Source: Leisingera daeponensis DSM 23529
Lineage (GTDB): Bacteria > Pseudomonadota > Alphaproteobacteria > Rhodobacterales > Rhodobacteraceae
NCBI RefSeq assembly: GCF_000473145.1
Contig: NZ_KI421502.1
Span: forward strand, 1 to 64,000
Length of the DNA stretch: 64,000 nt
Reading direction: 5' to 3'
The position numbers and the translations under genes are program-made. The notes below the pieces were generated by a model, which saw nothing but the letters and a program-made list of their open reading frames with translations, searched no databases and had not been told where the DNA came from. Numbering within the stretch: the stretch's first letter is position 1; the number at the start of each line of letters is the position of its first letter. Shown piece by piece: positions 1 to 8,515 of the stretch.

Positions 1-277
1 TGCCGGCATTCTGCTGACCGCGCTTGCAGTGACCGCCGCGGGCCCCCTGCCCTTTGTCGCCTTTGCCGCCGGGCCGATTGCCCGCCGCCTGGTTCCCTCC
101 GGCAAGCCTGCGCTGCTGGCCGCCGCCGCGGCCGGCGCCCTGATGACCCTGCTGGCCGACACCGCCGCCCGCATGGTGCCGGGGGTGCAGCTGCCCGCCG
201 GCGTCTTTACCGCGCTCACCGGCGCCCCGGTGCTGCTGTGGCTGCTGCTGGCGCATTTCCGCAAAGGAACGCTCTGA
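1..277 (+). CDS. Fe3+-siderophore ABC transporter permease, FecCD family (C-terminal part)
   Basis: Only the last 91 codons are in the window; the open frame begins at base 2 and ends at the TGA at 275-277. The visible part carries the FecCD-family landmarks: a GPLPFVAFAAGPIARRL segment, corresponding to the usual FVGLxxPHxxR loop, and a late LPAGVFTALTGAP motif followed by a hydrophobic helix. The family forms the inner-membrane channel for ferric siderophores, heme or cobalamin. The stop overlaps the start of the following ATPase gene by one base, so the two are translationally linked. The ATPase, siderophore reductase and TonB system downstream point to a ferric siderophore as substrate. 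Confidence 0.85.
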   Translation, partial: AGILLTALAVTAAGPLPFVAFAAGPIARRLVPSGKPALLAAAAAGALMTLLADTAARMVPGVQLPAGVFTALTGAPVLLWLLLAHFRKGTL

Positions 278-1059
278 TGCCTGACACCGCCCGCCTGCGC
301 GCCGAGAACCTCTCGGCCGGTTATGCCGGAACACCCGTGCTGGACAGCCTGACCGCCGCCATCCCCGATGGCGGGCTGACCGCCATCGTCGGCCCCAACG
401 CCTGCGGCAAATCCACCCTGCTCAGAACCCTCGCCCGGCTGCAGCCGGCCGGCCGCGGCCAGGCGGTGCTGGACGGCAAGGCGATCCACCGGCAGAGCAG
501 CCGCTCGGTGGCCCGGCGGCTGGCGATCCTGCCGCAAACCCCGGCAGCGCCCGAAGGGCTGACGGTGCGCGACCTGGTGGCGCAGGGCCGCACCCCCTAT
601 CAATCGGCGCTGCGGCAATGGTCGCGGCAGGACGCGGCGGCGGTTGCCCGGGCGCTGGAGCTCACCAGAATGACCGGGCACGCCCGCAGACCGCTGGAGG
701 CGCTGTCGGGCGGGCAGCGCCAGCGGGCGTGGATCGCGATGGCGCTGGCGCAGGAAACCGGCATCCTGCTGCTGGACGAGCCGACGACCTATCTGGACCT
801 GCCGCATCAGATCGAGCTTCTGAAACTGGTGCAGCGGCTCAACCGCGAAACCGGGCGCACCGTGGCCATGGTGCTGCACGACATCAACCTGGCCGCCCGC
901 TTTGCCAGCCACATGATCGCGCTCAAGGACGGGAGGGTGTTCTGCCAGGGCCCCCCTGCCGAAGTGGTCACGGAAGCGGTCCTGCACTCCGTCTTTCAGC
1001 TGCCCTGCCGGATCATCCCCGATCCGCTGCACGGCACCCCGCATATCATCCCCGAATGA
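277..1059 (+). CDS. Fe3+-siderophore ABC transporter ATP-binding protein (FecE/FepC type)
   Basis: This 260-residue protein is a complete ABC ATPase. It shows a Walker A motif GPNACGKST (about residues 39-47), signature LSGGQRQR and Walker B ILLLDEPTTYLD followed by the D-loop. The TYLD-LPHQIELL context is typical of the FepC/FecE/FhuC iron-chelate subfamily. The ATG at 277 was chosen because it overlaps the permease stop; a longer frame from 238 would run into the permease gene. It energises import of ferric siderophore through the upstream FecCD permease at the inner membrane. Its own stop overlaps the start of the siderophore-interacting protein at 1056. Confidence 0.9.
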   Translation: MPDTARLRAENLSAGYAGTPVLDSLTAAIPDGGLTAIVGPNACGKSTLLRTLARLQPAGRGQAVLDGKAIHRQSSRSVARRLAILPQTPAAPEGLTVRDLVAQGRTPYQSALRQWSRQDAAAVARALELTRMTGHARRPLEALSGGQRQRAWIAMALAQETGILLLDEPTTYLDLPHQIELLKLVQRLNRETGRTVAMVLHDINLAARFASHMIALKDGRVFCQGPPAEVVTEAVLHSVFQLPCRIIPDPLHGTPHIIPE

Positions 1060-2123
1060 ACGAGGCCGCCATGACCCTCCGCCCCGCCTTTCCGCTGCAA
1101 GCGGACACCGACCTGCCGATGCTGCCGTTCCCGGACGTCCGCCAAGCCGTCCTGGCAATGGCGCAGGAGCATGAGCTGCCGGTGATCGAGGCCAGCGCCG
1201 CCGCCGTCACGGTGGAGATCGCAGGCTTTGGCCACTACCGCTTTGGCGCAAGGAACGGCGGCACGGCGATCGGCGTTTCGGCGGCCCTGCCGGACCGGCT
1301 GCACATGCTGAAGGACGGTATCGCCGCGCATCTGGACGAGATCCGGCCCGGTGCCTCCGCCGCCCTGCGCTGGCCCGGCGCCGCCGCCGCTGGCAGCCTG
1401 CCGCCCAATGTCCATTTCACCACGGTCCAGTCGATCACCCCGGTCGGCAGCGCCTTCCTGCGCGTCCGGGTCAAATCCCCGGACCTCGCCAGTTTCCAGG
1501 ACGATGCCATCCACTTCCGCCTGCTGCTGCCGCCCGCGGGCTGTGCCGAGCCGGACTGGCCCCGGCTGTCGGAAACCGGCGCCACCGTCTGGCCCAAGGG
1601 AGAGACCGCGCTGCACCGCCCGGTCTACACCACCCGCTGGATCAGCCATGAGGCCGGGCTGATGGAGTTCGACATCTTCCTGCACGATGGAGGGCGGGCA
1701 ACCGAGTGGGCGCGCAACGCAACTCCGGGGGACCGGCTGGTCCTTGCAGGCCCCGGCGGCGGCGGCGTCCCGGACACCTCGAACATCCTGCTGTTCGCCG
1801 ACGAAACCGCCCTGCCCGCCGCCGCCCGCATCCTGGAAAGCCTGCCGCGGGACAGCGCGGGCGCGGCGGTTCTGCTCAGCTCCGGCGGCAAGGACTGCGG
1901 CTATCCGGTGACCGCCCCGGCAGGCGTCTCCCTGACCTGGCTGCGCCGCGATGGCGGGCACAGCCTGGCAGAGCGCGCCCTGGCCGCACGCAAACGCGCG
2001 CCCGGCCATTTCCTGTGGTTTGCCTGCGAAAAGGCCGAGGTGCAGCGCCTGCGCGCAGCCCTCCAGCAGGACAAACCCGCCCCCGGAACCAGCTATATCG
2101 CCGCATATTGGAGCCAATCATGA
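1056..2123 (+). CDS. Siderophore-interacting protein with N-terminal DUF2218 domain
   Basis: The 355-residue product has two parts. The first ~95 residues resemble DUF2218, a small domain often fused or linked to siderophore reductases. The rest resembles the SIP / ViuB family of FAD-dependent ferric-siderophore reductases, with the Arg-Pro-x-Tyr-Thr-like FAD segment (HRPVYTTRW) and a C-terminal NAD(P)H domain ending in SYIAAYW. These cytoplasmic enzymes reduce Fe3+ in imported siderophores to release Fe2+. The start at 1056 is in an ATGA overlap with the ATPase gene; an alternative ATG lies at 1071. Its place between the ABC ATPase and exbB supports the siderophore assignment. Confidence 0.82.
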   Translation: MNEAAMTLRPAFPLQADTDLPMLPFPDVRQAVLAMAQEHELPVIEASAAAVTVEIAGFGHYRFGARNGGTAIGVSAALPDRLHMLKDGIAAHLDEIRPGASAALRWPGAAAAGSLPPNVHFTTVQSITPVGSAFLRVRVKSPDLASFQDDAIHFRLLLPPAGCAEPDWPRLSETGATVWPKGETALHRPVYTTRWISHEAGLMEFDIFLHDGGRATEWARNATPGDRLVLAGPGGGGVPDTSNILLFADETALPAAARILESLPRDSAGAAVLLSSGGKDCGYPVTAPAGVSLTWLRRDGGHSLAERALAARKRAPGHFLWFACEKAEVQRLRAALQQDKPAPGTSYIAAYWSQS

Positions 2124-3070
2124 CCCGTCGCGCCCAGGCGGCCCTTGCCGCCGTGTTTCTGACCGCCCCGCTGCTTGCAGCCCCGGCTGCCGCGCAGAAC
2201 TCGCCCGCGGCACCGGTGCCGCAGATCGCCGCCGAGGCCCCGGCGGCATCCTCGCCTGACGCGCCAGCGGCACCCGCATTGGACGTCCCGGCAGCCGCCG
2301 CGCCTGTGGCCCCGTCCGGCACTGACGTTGCCCTAACCGAAGCCGCCGATGATGCGCCGGCGGCACAGCCGCTGCCGCCCGCAGACCCGCTCCCCCGGCG
2401 GGAGGAGCTGGCGCAAACCGTCCGCGATACGGCTGCCAAGGCCTTGAATTTCCTGCGCGACGGCGGCCCGTCGATCTGGGCGATTGCGGCGCTGTCCGTG
2501 ATCACCCTGGCGCTGATCCTGTGGAAGATCTGGCGCCTGGCGCTGATCGGGGCCTGGTCGCGCGGCAAGGCAGGCCGCGCGGTGGAAGCCTTTGAACGCG
2601 GCGACACCGGCACCGCGATGGCCATCGTCAAGGGCCGCACCGGCATCCGCTCCCGGGTGGTGGCCGCGGCCCTGGCCGCCCTCGCCGCCCTGCCAGAGGA
2701 CCGCGCCCGCGAAGAAACCGCCCGGGTTGCCAAGCTGCACCTCGGCAGCGCGGCCACCGGGCTGGGCGCGCTGGAGCTGATTGCCACCATCGCGCCGCTG
2801 CTGGGCCTGCTTGGCACCGTGCTGGGCATGATCGCCGCTTTTCAGGCGCTTCAGGCGGCAGGCGCGCGCGCCGATCCGGCCCTGCTGGCGGGCGGCATCT
2901 GGGAGGCGCTGCTGACCACCGCCGCGGGCATGGCAGTGGCGATCCCGGCCTCCGCCGCGCTGACCTGGTTCGAGGCGGTGATCAGCCGCATCCGCCGCGA
3001 TATCGAAGACAGCGCCACCCGGCTGTTCTTGGCGGCAGCGCCCGCAGAGCTGAAACTGGCGGCCGAGTGA
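2120..3070 (+). CDS. exbB: ExbB-type MotA/TolQ/ExbB proton channel protein
   Basis: The 316-residue protein begins with a signal-like hydrophobic stretch and a Pro/Ala-rich periplasmic extension to about residue 95. A membrane segment follows (SIWAIAALSVITLALILWKIW), then a cytoplasmic loop and two further helices, one containing LELIATIAPLLGLLGTVLGM, a hallmark of ExbB/TolQ. ExbB with ExbD harvests the proton gradient to drive TonB. The start at 2120 overlaps the preceding stop (ATGA). The long Ala/Pro N-terminal extension is common in alphaproteobacterial ExbB but absent from the E. coli protein. Two ExbD genes and tonB follow directly. Confidence 0.9.
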   Translation: MTRRAQAALAAVFLTAPLLAAPAAAQNSPAAPVPQIAAEAPAASSPDAPAAPALDVPAAAAPVAPSGTDVALTEAADDAPAAQPLPPADPLPRREELAQTVRDTAAKALNFLRDGGPSIWAIAALSVITLALILWKIWRLALIGAWSRGKAGRAVEAFERGDTGTAMAIVKGRTGIRSRVVAAALAALAALPEDRAREETARVAKLHLGSAATGLGALELIATIAPLLGLLGTVLGMIAAFQALQAAGARADPALLAGGIWEALLTTAAGMAVAIPASAALTWFEAVISRIRRDIEDSATRLFLAAAPAELKLAAE

Positions 3071-3074
3071 CGCG

Positions 3075-3452
3075 ATGCTGCTGGACCTGCCCGCCAAACC
3101 CCGCCGCAATCCGAGCCTGACGCCGATGATCGACGTGGTGTTCCTGCTTTTGGTGTTCTTCATGCTGGCCTCGCGCTTTGGCACGGAGGCGGTGCTGGAC
3201 CTGCCGCTGGCCGGCCAGGGCGGCCCCTACACCGGCCCGCCGCGGCTGATCGGGATCGGTCCGAACAACCTGGACATCAACGGCGTGCCGGTGGCGGACA
3301 GCAACCTGGCCCAGGCCCTGGCGCCGCTGATGCGGACGCCCGGCGACATGCTGGTGCTGCGCGGGCGCGGCCAGGCCGGCCTGCAGCGCCTCACCGATGT
3401 GACGGCGCTGCTGCGGCAGGCGGGGTTCACCAACTTCGTGCTGGTGGAATGA
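3075..3452 (+). CDS. exbD: ExbD/TolR-family biopolymer transport protein (first copy)
   Basis: This 125-residue protein has the standard ExbD layout: a short cytoplasmic N-terminus rich in Pro/Arg, one membrane helix starting PMIDVVFLLLVFF, and a periplasmic domain of about 85 residues. Asp20 in the helix matches the protonatable Asp (Asp25 in E. coli ExbD) that is essential for coupling to the proton gradient. It lies 4 bp after exbB and 10 bp before a second exbD. Confidence 0.9.
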   Translation: MLLDLPAKPRRNPSLTPMIDVVFLLLVFFMLASRFGTEAVLDLPLAGQGGPYTGPPRLIGIGPNNLDINGVPVADSNLAQALAPLMRTPGDMLVLRGRGQAGLQRLTDVTALLRQAGFTNFVLVE

Positions 3453-3462
3453 GGCGGCGCGC

Positions 3463-3846
3463 ATGGACCTGACCGATCCCCCCCGCCGCCCGCGCTCCGA
3501 ATCCATCGTGCCGATGATCAACGTGGTGTTCCTGCTGCTGATTTTCTTCCTGATGACCTCGCGTCTGGCCCAGCCGGACCCGTTCGAGGTCACCCCGCCC
3601 GAGGCCGCGCTGGACACCGAAGCCACGGCGGAGGCTGTGCTCTACGTTGATGCGCAAGGCCAGATGCACTTTGACGGCGCCGGAGGAGAGGCCGCGATTG
3701 CCCGGCTGGCCGCGGCCGGCGCAGGCAGCCCCGCGGTGCAGCTGCGGGCCGATGCCGGGCTGGAAGCCGCGGCGCTGGCGCGGATCCTGCGGCGGCTGGC
3801 GGCCGCCGGGCTCAGCCGGGCCGAACTAACGGTGCGCCCGCAATGA
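3463..3846 (+). CDS. exbD: ExbD/TolR-family protein (second copy, Asn in place of the channel Asp)
   Basis: A second, divergent ExbD of 127 residues with one N-terminal helix (PMINVVFLLLIFFLMTSRL) and a periplasmic domain. At residue 20, the exact position of the coupling Asp in the neighbouring copy, it has Asn. It overlaps tonB by 4 bp. I infer that the two ExbD proteins form a heterodimer inside one ExbB pentamer, with only one protonatable site. The alternative is a separate ExbB2D2-like pairing, but only one exbB is visible here. Confidence 0.85.
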   Translation: MDLTDPPRRPRSESIVPMINVVFLLLIFFLMTSRLAQPDPFEVTPPEAALDTEATAEAVLYVDAQGQMHFDGAGGEAAIARLAAAGAGSPAVQLRADAGLEAAALARILRRLAAAGLSRAELTVRPQ

Positions 3847-4673
3847 AACGCGCCGCCGAGCTCACCGTCTTTGCCGGGATCGCCGCGCTGATCCACGCTG
3901 CGCTGTTTGCCGCCGCGCCCGGTTCCGGCGCCCAGTCGAGCGGCGCGGGCGGCGAGGCGCTGGTTTCGGTCCAGGCCGCCGATGCCGCCGTTGCCGAAAT
4001 GGTGGAAGCCTGGCAGCGCCCGCCGCAGAACATGCCGCAACTTGAGCCGGACCTGAGCCAGCCGCCAACTGTCCCGGCGGCCCCCGCAGTGCCGCAATTC
4101 GAACTGGCCCAGGCGCCGCGCGCAGCAGCGCAAATTGCGCTGGCCCGGCCCGCGCCCGCCGGCACGCTGGAGGTGGAGACAGCCACAGCCCCGCCGCCGC
4201 CCAAGAAACAGCCGGAAACCGCAGCCAAGCCAGCCCCCCGTCCCAAGGCGGTGCCCGAACCGCGGCAGGCGCGCAAGGCCGAGCAGACCGCGGCCAGCCG
4301 GGCCGGGCAGCGGGCGGCGGGATCAGGGGGCGGTGCACAGGCCGGGCAGGCCGGAAACGCTGCCGCTGCCACCGCCCAGGCCGGGCAAGAGGCCAAGCTG
4401 CAAGCGGTCTGGGGCGCCAGGATCCGCGCCCGCATCGAACGCCGCAAACGGTTCCCCGCGGGTGCCAGCGGCAGCGGCGTGGCGGTGGTGCGGATCACCG
4501 TGTCCCGCTCCGGCCGGCTGCTGGATTACCGGATTGCCAAATCCTCCGGCAGCGCCGCGTTCGACCAGGCGGCGCTGCAGGCGGTCGCCCGCGCCGGGAC
4601 ATTCCCCTCCGCGCCCCAAAAACTCGGCCTCAGCCAGCTCACCTTCACCCTGCCCATGGCCTTCTCGAAATAA
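3843..4673 (+). CDS. tonB: TonB energy-transducing protein
   Basis: The 276-residue protein has an N-terminal membrane anchor with a His at residue 18, in the place of the functionally important His20 of E. coli TonB. A long Pro/Ala/Lys-rich spacer spans about residues 45-190, and a C-terminal TonB domain (about 190-276) carries the VRITVSRSGRLLDYRIAKSSGS pattern and ends QLTFTLPMAFSK. It spans the periplasm and transmits energy to outer-membrane receptors. It is the last gene of the plus-strand operon and is followed by a strong hairpin at 4705-4735. Confidence 0.9.
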   Translation: MKRAAELTVFAGIAALIHAALFAAAPGSGAQSSGAGGEALVSVQAADAAVAEMVEAWQRPPQNMPQLEPDLSQPPTVPAAPAVPQFELAQAPRAAAQIALARPAPAGTLEVETATAPPPPKKQPETAAKPAPRPKAVPEPRQARKAEQTAASRAGQRAAGSGGGAQAGQAGNAAAATAQAGQEAKLQAVWGARIRARIERRKRFPAGASGSGVAVVRITVSRSGRLLDYRIAKSSGSAAFDQAALQAVARAGTFPSAPQKLGLSQLTFTLPMAFSK

Positions 4674-4704
4674 ACACGGCTGCGGCTGCGGTCCGCGAAA
4701 CAAT

Positions 4705-4735
4705 AAAAGGCCCGCGCTCCTTGCGCGGGCCTTTT
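4705..4735. terminator. Bidirectional terminator between tonB and the TonB-dependent receptor
   Basis: A 13-bp perfect stem, AAAAGGCCCGCGC / GCGCGGGCCTTTT, with a 5-nt loop. It has an A-run before and a T-run after, so it reads as an intrinsic terminator for both convergent transcripts. Confidence 0.9.
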
Positions 4736-4761
4736 CCTTGCGTGAACCGCTGCGGGGCGGC

Positions 4762-6861
4762 TCAGAACTTCGTGGTCAGCGTCAGCGCCACATTGCGCCC
4801 GTCGCCAAAGTAGCAGGCACCGCCCGCACAGGTGCTGACATACCGCTCATCGCTCAGGTTGCGCAGGTTCAGCGACACCAGCCAGTTGTCCTGGCCATAA
4901 GACACCGCCGCGTCGTACAGCGTGTAGGACGGCGTCAGATAGGTGCTGGATCCGCCCCAGGCCTCGCCATTGTAGCGGACCCCGGCGCCCAGGGTCCAAC
5001 CCTGCAGCCGGCCCTCCAGCGGTGCGTAGTTCAGCCACAGCGACGCCGCGTTCTTGGGCACCTGGGCGATGTAGTCGCCCTCCGCATCCTCGGTATCGAG
5101 ATAGGTATAGGCGGCATCAACCGTCAGATCGCCGAAGCGGTGGTACGCCTCCAGCTCCAGCCCCCTGGCGGAGGCTTCGCCCGTTTGCACCTGAAAGCCC
5201 GGGTTGCCCGGATCGGCCACCGACAGGTTCGATTTGGTCAGGTCGAACACTGCCGCCGTCAGCAGCGTATCGGTGCCAGGCGGCTGGTATTTCACCCCGA
5301 TTTCAACCTGCTCGCCCCGGGTCGGCTCAAACGGGTTGCCCGCCGCATCGGTGCCGATCGCATCCTGGCGGAAGCTTTCGGCATAGCTGACGTAGGGGGC
5401 CAGACCGTTGCTAAACCGGTACATCACCGCGGCATTGCCGGTCCACTCGCTGTCCTTGGCGGCGATGCTCGTGGCACCGAAGCTGCCCGTGCTCGGCCCG
5501 GTTTCGATGTCGCCGTAGCGCAGGCCCAGATCAATGAACAGCCGGTCGTCATAGACCGCGCGATGCTGCACATAGGCGCCGGCCTCGGTGATCGAGGTGC
5601 CGGGCGTGTCGGCCACGGTGATCGACGGATAACCCGCATAGACGGGGTTGAACGGGTCGATGGGGCCAACCTGGGCGCCATAACCGCTATCGCTGTCATA
5701 ATGCCCGCGGCTGTAGCTGACCCCGGCAAAGGTCCGCATGTCAAAGCCGCCAGCCGCATATTCCGCGGTAGCATAGGCGTCTATCGCCCAGGTCTTCAGC
5801 TTGTTTTCCGCGCGGTAGAAGGTGCGGTTGATGGTGCCGTCCGGATTGTACCGGCCGGTGCCGGTGTTGTCGAAGGCCCACCAGGCGTGCTGGTACAGCG
5901 CTTCGGCCTCCAGATAGCGCGCGTTGGCGTTCAGGCTCCAGACCGGGTTGAACCGGTGCTTGAACATCGCGGTGATGGCGCGCTGCTCGCTGTCGAACCG
6001 GTCAAACCCCGGCTCGCCAACAAAGACGCTGTTCGGGAGGAAATCGCCATTTCCGAACCCCGTCGCGGGCAGCAGCGTGCCATAGATGGAGGCGAACTGG
6101 ATCAGCGGGCTGCCGTTGTTTTCCTGATAGTTGGCCAGCACCGTCAGCTCGGTATCCGCATTGGGCTGCCAGGTGATGGACGGCGCCAGCGCCAGCACAT
6201 CGTCCTGCGAATGATCGACCTGGGTTTCCGCGTCCCGCAGCACCCCGGCGAAACGGTAGCGCAGGGTGCCGCTTGCGTTCAGATCACCGCTCACATCCGC
6301 GGCAACCTGCTTGCGGTCATGCGACCCCAACTGCAGTTGCAGCAGGTTTTCAGCGTCCTGTGCCGCGGTTTTCGAGGTGGTGTTCACCACCCCGCCGACC
6401 GAGCCGCTGCCATAAAGCCCGGAGGCCGGCCCTTTCAGCACTTCGACGCTGTTCAGCAGGAATGGCTCAGGCTTGGTGTCATTATAGAACCCATAGCGGG
6501 CGGGCAGCCCGTCATGCAGCGTGCTGGCCCTGAAGCCGCGGACCAGATACCAGTCGGAGCGGTTGTCCAGCCCCCACTGGCCGCCGACGATGCCCGCGGA
6601 GTATTGCAGCGCCTGCTCCACGTTCTGAGCGCCGCGCGCGGCGATTTCCTGGGCGGTCACAACCGTCACCGACCGCGGCGTTTGTGCAATCGGGTCGCCG
6701 GTCTTGGCAATGGTGCCGGTCTCCAGCGAGACGCTTTCGCCAAAGAAGCCCTCGCCGCTGTGCTGGTTTACGTTGATTTGTTCAAGCTCGACAACTTCGG
6801 CCAGTGCCGGCATGGCTGCCAGCAGGGCGCAAGCTGACGCAGCAGTACGTCGCAGAATCAT
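4762..6861 (-). CDS. TonB-dependent siderophore receptor
   Basis: The 699-residue outer-membrane protein starts with a cleavable signal peptide ending near ALA. A TonB-box-like stretch follows (EVVELEQINV), then a plug domain containing TPRSVTVVTAQEI and VLKGPASGLYGSGSVGGVVNTTSK, typical of the siderophore receptor family (FhuA/FpvA/FoxA-like). A 22-strand barrel would make up the rest, ending with a C-terminal Phe (ALTLTTKF), the signal for barrel assembly. It is convergent with the siderophore operon and shares its terminator. No clear Fur or other iron box was seen upstream in 6862-7073. The ligand cannot be named, but hydroxamate siderophores are common for this family. Confidence 0.9.
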   Translation of the reverse strand: MILRRTAASACALLAAMPALAEVVELEQINVNQHSGEGFFGESVSLETGTIAKTGDPIAQTPRSVTVVTAQEIAARGAQNVEQALQYSAGIVGGQWGLDNRSDWYLVRGFRASTLHDGLPARYGFYNDTKPEPFLLNSVEVLKGPASGLYGSGSVGGVVNTTSKTAAQDAENLLQLQLGSHDRKQVAADVSGDLNASGTLRYRFAGVLRDAETQVDHSQDDVLALAPSITWQPNADTELTVLANYQENNGSPLIQFASIYGTLLPATGFGNGDFLPNSVFVGEPGFDRFDSEQRAITAMFKHRFNPVWSLNANARYLEAEALYQHAWWAFDNTGTGRYNPDGTINRTFYRAENKLKTWAIDAYATAEYAAGGFDMRTFAGVSYSRGHYDSDSGYGAQVGPIDPFNPVYAGYPSITVADTPGTSITEAGAYVQHRAVYDDRLFIDLGLRYGDIETGPSTGSFGATSIAAKDSEWTGNAAVMYRFSNGLAPYVSYAESFRQDAIGTDAAGNPFEPTRGEQVEIGVKYQPPGTDTLLTAAVFDLTKSNLSVADPGNPGFQVQTGEASARGLELEAYHRFGDLTVDAAYTYLDTEDAEGDYIAQVPKNAASLWLNYAPLEGRLQGWTLGAGVRYNGEAWGGSSTYLTPSYTLYDAAVSYGQDNWLVSLNLRNLSDERYVSTCAGGACYFGDGRNVALTLTTKF

Positions 6862-7048
6862 GTCCCATCTCCGCTATGTGCGGTTGCAATTTCTGCCTGA
6901 CGTATTGCTGGGTAACTGCGGGCTAGTAAGGATCAGGCGCGGGGTCAAGCGCCAATCGCCGCCCGCCGGGCCAAAGGCGCGCGGGTTGCCGGGAACAGCA
7001 GTTCCCAAGGTTCAAAACTTGCAAAAATGCATCACCTTTGCAGCCCGT

Positions 7049-7067
7049 GCGCGCCCTTGAGGCGCGC
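7049..7067 (-). terminator. Hairpin downstream of the liv operon
   Basis: GCGCGCC - 5-nt loop - GGCGCGC lies 7 bp beyond the livF stop. The stem is strong but lacks a clear T-run, so it may only be an mRNA 3'-end stabiliser. Confidence 0.45.
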
Positions 7068-7073
7068 GCCGCC

Positions 7074-7763
7074 TCACACCCCCAGATAGCGGTCCGCCAC
7101 CTCTGCCGGCAAATCGCCGATACTGCCGCCCCAGGCGTTGCTGCCCTTGTTGAGGATCACCGCGCGGTCGGCGATGGCCGACAGCTCCCGCAGCGATTTG
7201 TCCACCACCAGAATGGCCAGCCCCGCCTCCCGCTTGAGCCACCCGATCGCAGCCCAGATCTCCTGCCGCACCACCGGCGCCAGGCCTTCGGTCGCTTCAT
7301 CCAGGATCAGCAGGCGCGGGTTGGTCATCAGGGCGCGGCCGATGGTCAGCATCTGCTGCTCACCGCCGGACAGCGACCCGGCGGTCTGCGTCCGCCGTTC
7401 CTCCAGCCGCGGGAACAGCTCTGCCACCCGCCGCATGTCCCAAGGTCCGGGCCGGGCCGCGGCAATCAGATTCTCCTCCACCGTCAGCGGCGCAAAGCAG
7501 CGCCGCCCCTCGGGCACCAGCCCGACCCCCAGCCGCGCGATCTTGTAGGACGGCATCTGGCGCAGGTCATGGCCGTCAAACCGCAGCTCCCCCTTGGAGG
7601 GTGCCAGCATCCCGCAGATGGTCTTGATGGTGGTGGATTTGCCCATCCCGTTGCGGCCCATCAGCGCCACCACCTCGCCCTCGCCGATCTCCAGACCGAC
7701 GCCGAACAAGGCCTGCGCCGGGCCGTAAGAGGCCTCGACGCCCCGTAAGGTCAGCAGGGTCAT
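7074..7763 (-). CDS. livF: Branched-chain amino acid type ABC transporter ATP-binding protein LivF
   Basis: This 229-residue protein has Walker A GRNGMGKST, signature LSGGEQQML and Walker B LLILDEATEGLAP. The EATEGLAP form and short length are characteristic of LivF. Together with LivG it powers import by the LivHM permease. The gene overlaps livG by 4 bp and is last in a five-gene minus-strand operon. The family imports Leu/Ile/Val but also amides, urea and other small amines, so the substrate is open. Confidence 0.88.
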   Translation of the reverse strand: MTLLTLRGVEASYGPAQALFGVGLEIGEGEVVALMGRNGMGKSTTIKTICGMLAPSKGELRFDGHDLRQMPSYKIARLGVGLVPEGRRCFAPLTVEENLIAAARPGPWDMRRVAELFPRLEERRTQTAGSLSGGEQQMLTIGRALMTNPRLLILDEATEGLAPVVRQEIWAAIGWLKREAGLAILVVDKSLRELSAIADRAVILNKGSNAWGGSIGDLPAEVADRYLGV

Positions 7764-8515
7764 GCGGCGTCCTCCTCTCCCAGATAGGCGCGGCGCACCT
7801 CGGCGTTGGCGCGGATCTCATCCGCGGTGCCGGTGGCGATGATCTGGCCGTAGACCAGCACGCTGATCCGGTCCGCGAGCGCAAAGACCGCGTCCATGTC
7901 ATGTTCCACCAGCAGGATCGGCGCCTCCTGCCGCAATCCGTCCAGGAACCCTGTCAGCGCCTTGGACCCGGCCGCACCCAGCCCCGCCATCGGCTCATCC
8001 ATCAGGAACAGCCTGGGCCTCAGCGTCAGCGCCACCGCCACCTCCAGCTGGCGGCGCTGGCCATGCGACAGGTCGGCGGTGCGGCGGTTTGCATCATCCG
8101 TCAGCCCCACCCGCTCCAGCGCGTCGCGCGCCTGCTCCAGCAGCTCCGGGTCCTTCATCACGTTGCGGAAAAAATGGAACGGCCTGCCCCGCCCGCCAAG
8201 CGCCCCCAGCACCGCGTTCTGCAAGACCGTGTATTCCATCGCCAGCGCCGAGATCTGGAACGTCCGCCCCAGCCCCATCCGCGCCCGCGCCACCGTGTCC
8301 AGCGCGGTCACGTCGCGGCCCAGCAGTTCCACCCGTCCGCTGTCCGGCGCGATATTGCCCGCGATCTGCTTGATCAGGGTGGATTTACCCGCCCCGTTCG
8401 GCCCGATCAGCGCGTGGATTTCACCGGGCCGCAGGTCCAGCGAGACATCTTTGCTGGCCTGCAGCGCGCCATAGCTCTTGCTCAGGCCTTGTGCCCTCAG
8501 AACCGCCTCAGCCAT
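7760..8515 (-). CDS. livG: Branched-chain amino acid type ABC transporter ATP-binding protein LivG
   Basis: A 251-residue ABC ATPase with Walker A GPNGAGKST, signature LSHGQRRQLE and Walker B LFLMDEPMAGLG. The LSHGQ signature and MDEPMAGL are typical of LivG. It overlaps livF by 4 bp and livM by 8 bp, which indicates coupled translation. Confidence 0.88.
   Translation of the reverse strand: MAEAVLRAQGLSKSYGALQASKDVSLDLRPGEIHALIGPNGAGKSTLIKQIAGNIAPDSGRVELLGRDVTALDTVARARMGLGRTFQISALAMEYTVLQNAVLGALGGRGRPFHFFRNVMKDPELLEQARDALERVGLTDDANRRTADLSHGQRRQLEVAVALTLRPRLFLMDEPMAGLGAAGSKALTGFLDGLRQEAPILLVEHDMDAVFALADRISVLVYGQIIATGTADEIRANAEVRRAYLGEEDAA

Noticed and set aside
996-2117. Long minus-strand frame of 373 codons across the siderophore-interacting protein gene
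   Set aside because: It is the antisense shadow of GC-rich coding DNA, has a low-complexity Gly/Arg/Gln composition and matches no family; the plus-strand gene has clear domains.
4135-6837. 900-codon plus-strand frame opposite the TonB-dependent receptor
   Set aside because: It crosses tonB, a strong terminator and the whole antisense strand of the receptor. The sequence is Arg/Gly/Val-biased with no motif.
6862-7073. Search for a Fur box or other iron-response site upstream of the TonB-dependent receptor
   Set aside because: No convincing dyad was found. The region is GC-rich and I could not choose a site honestly.
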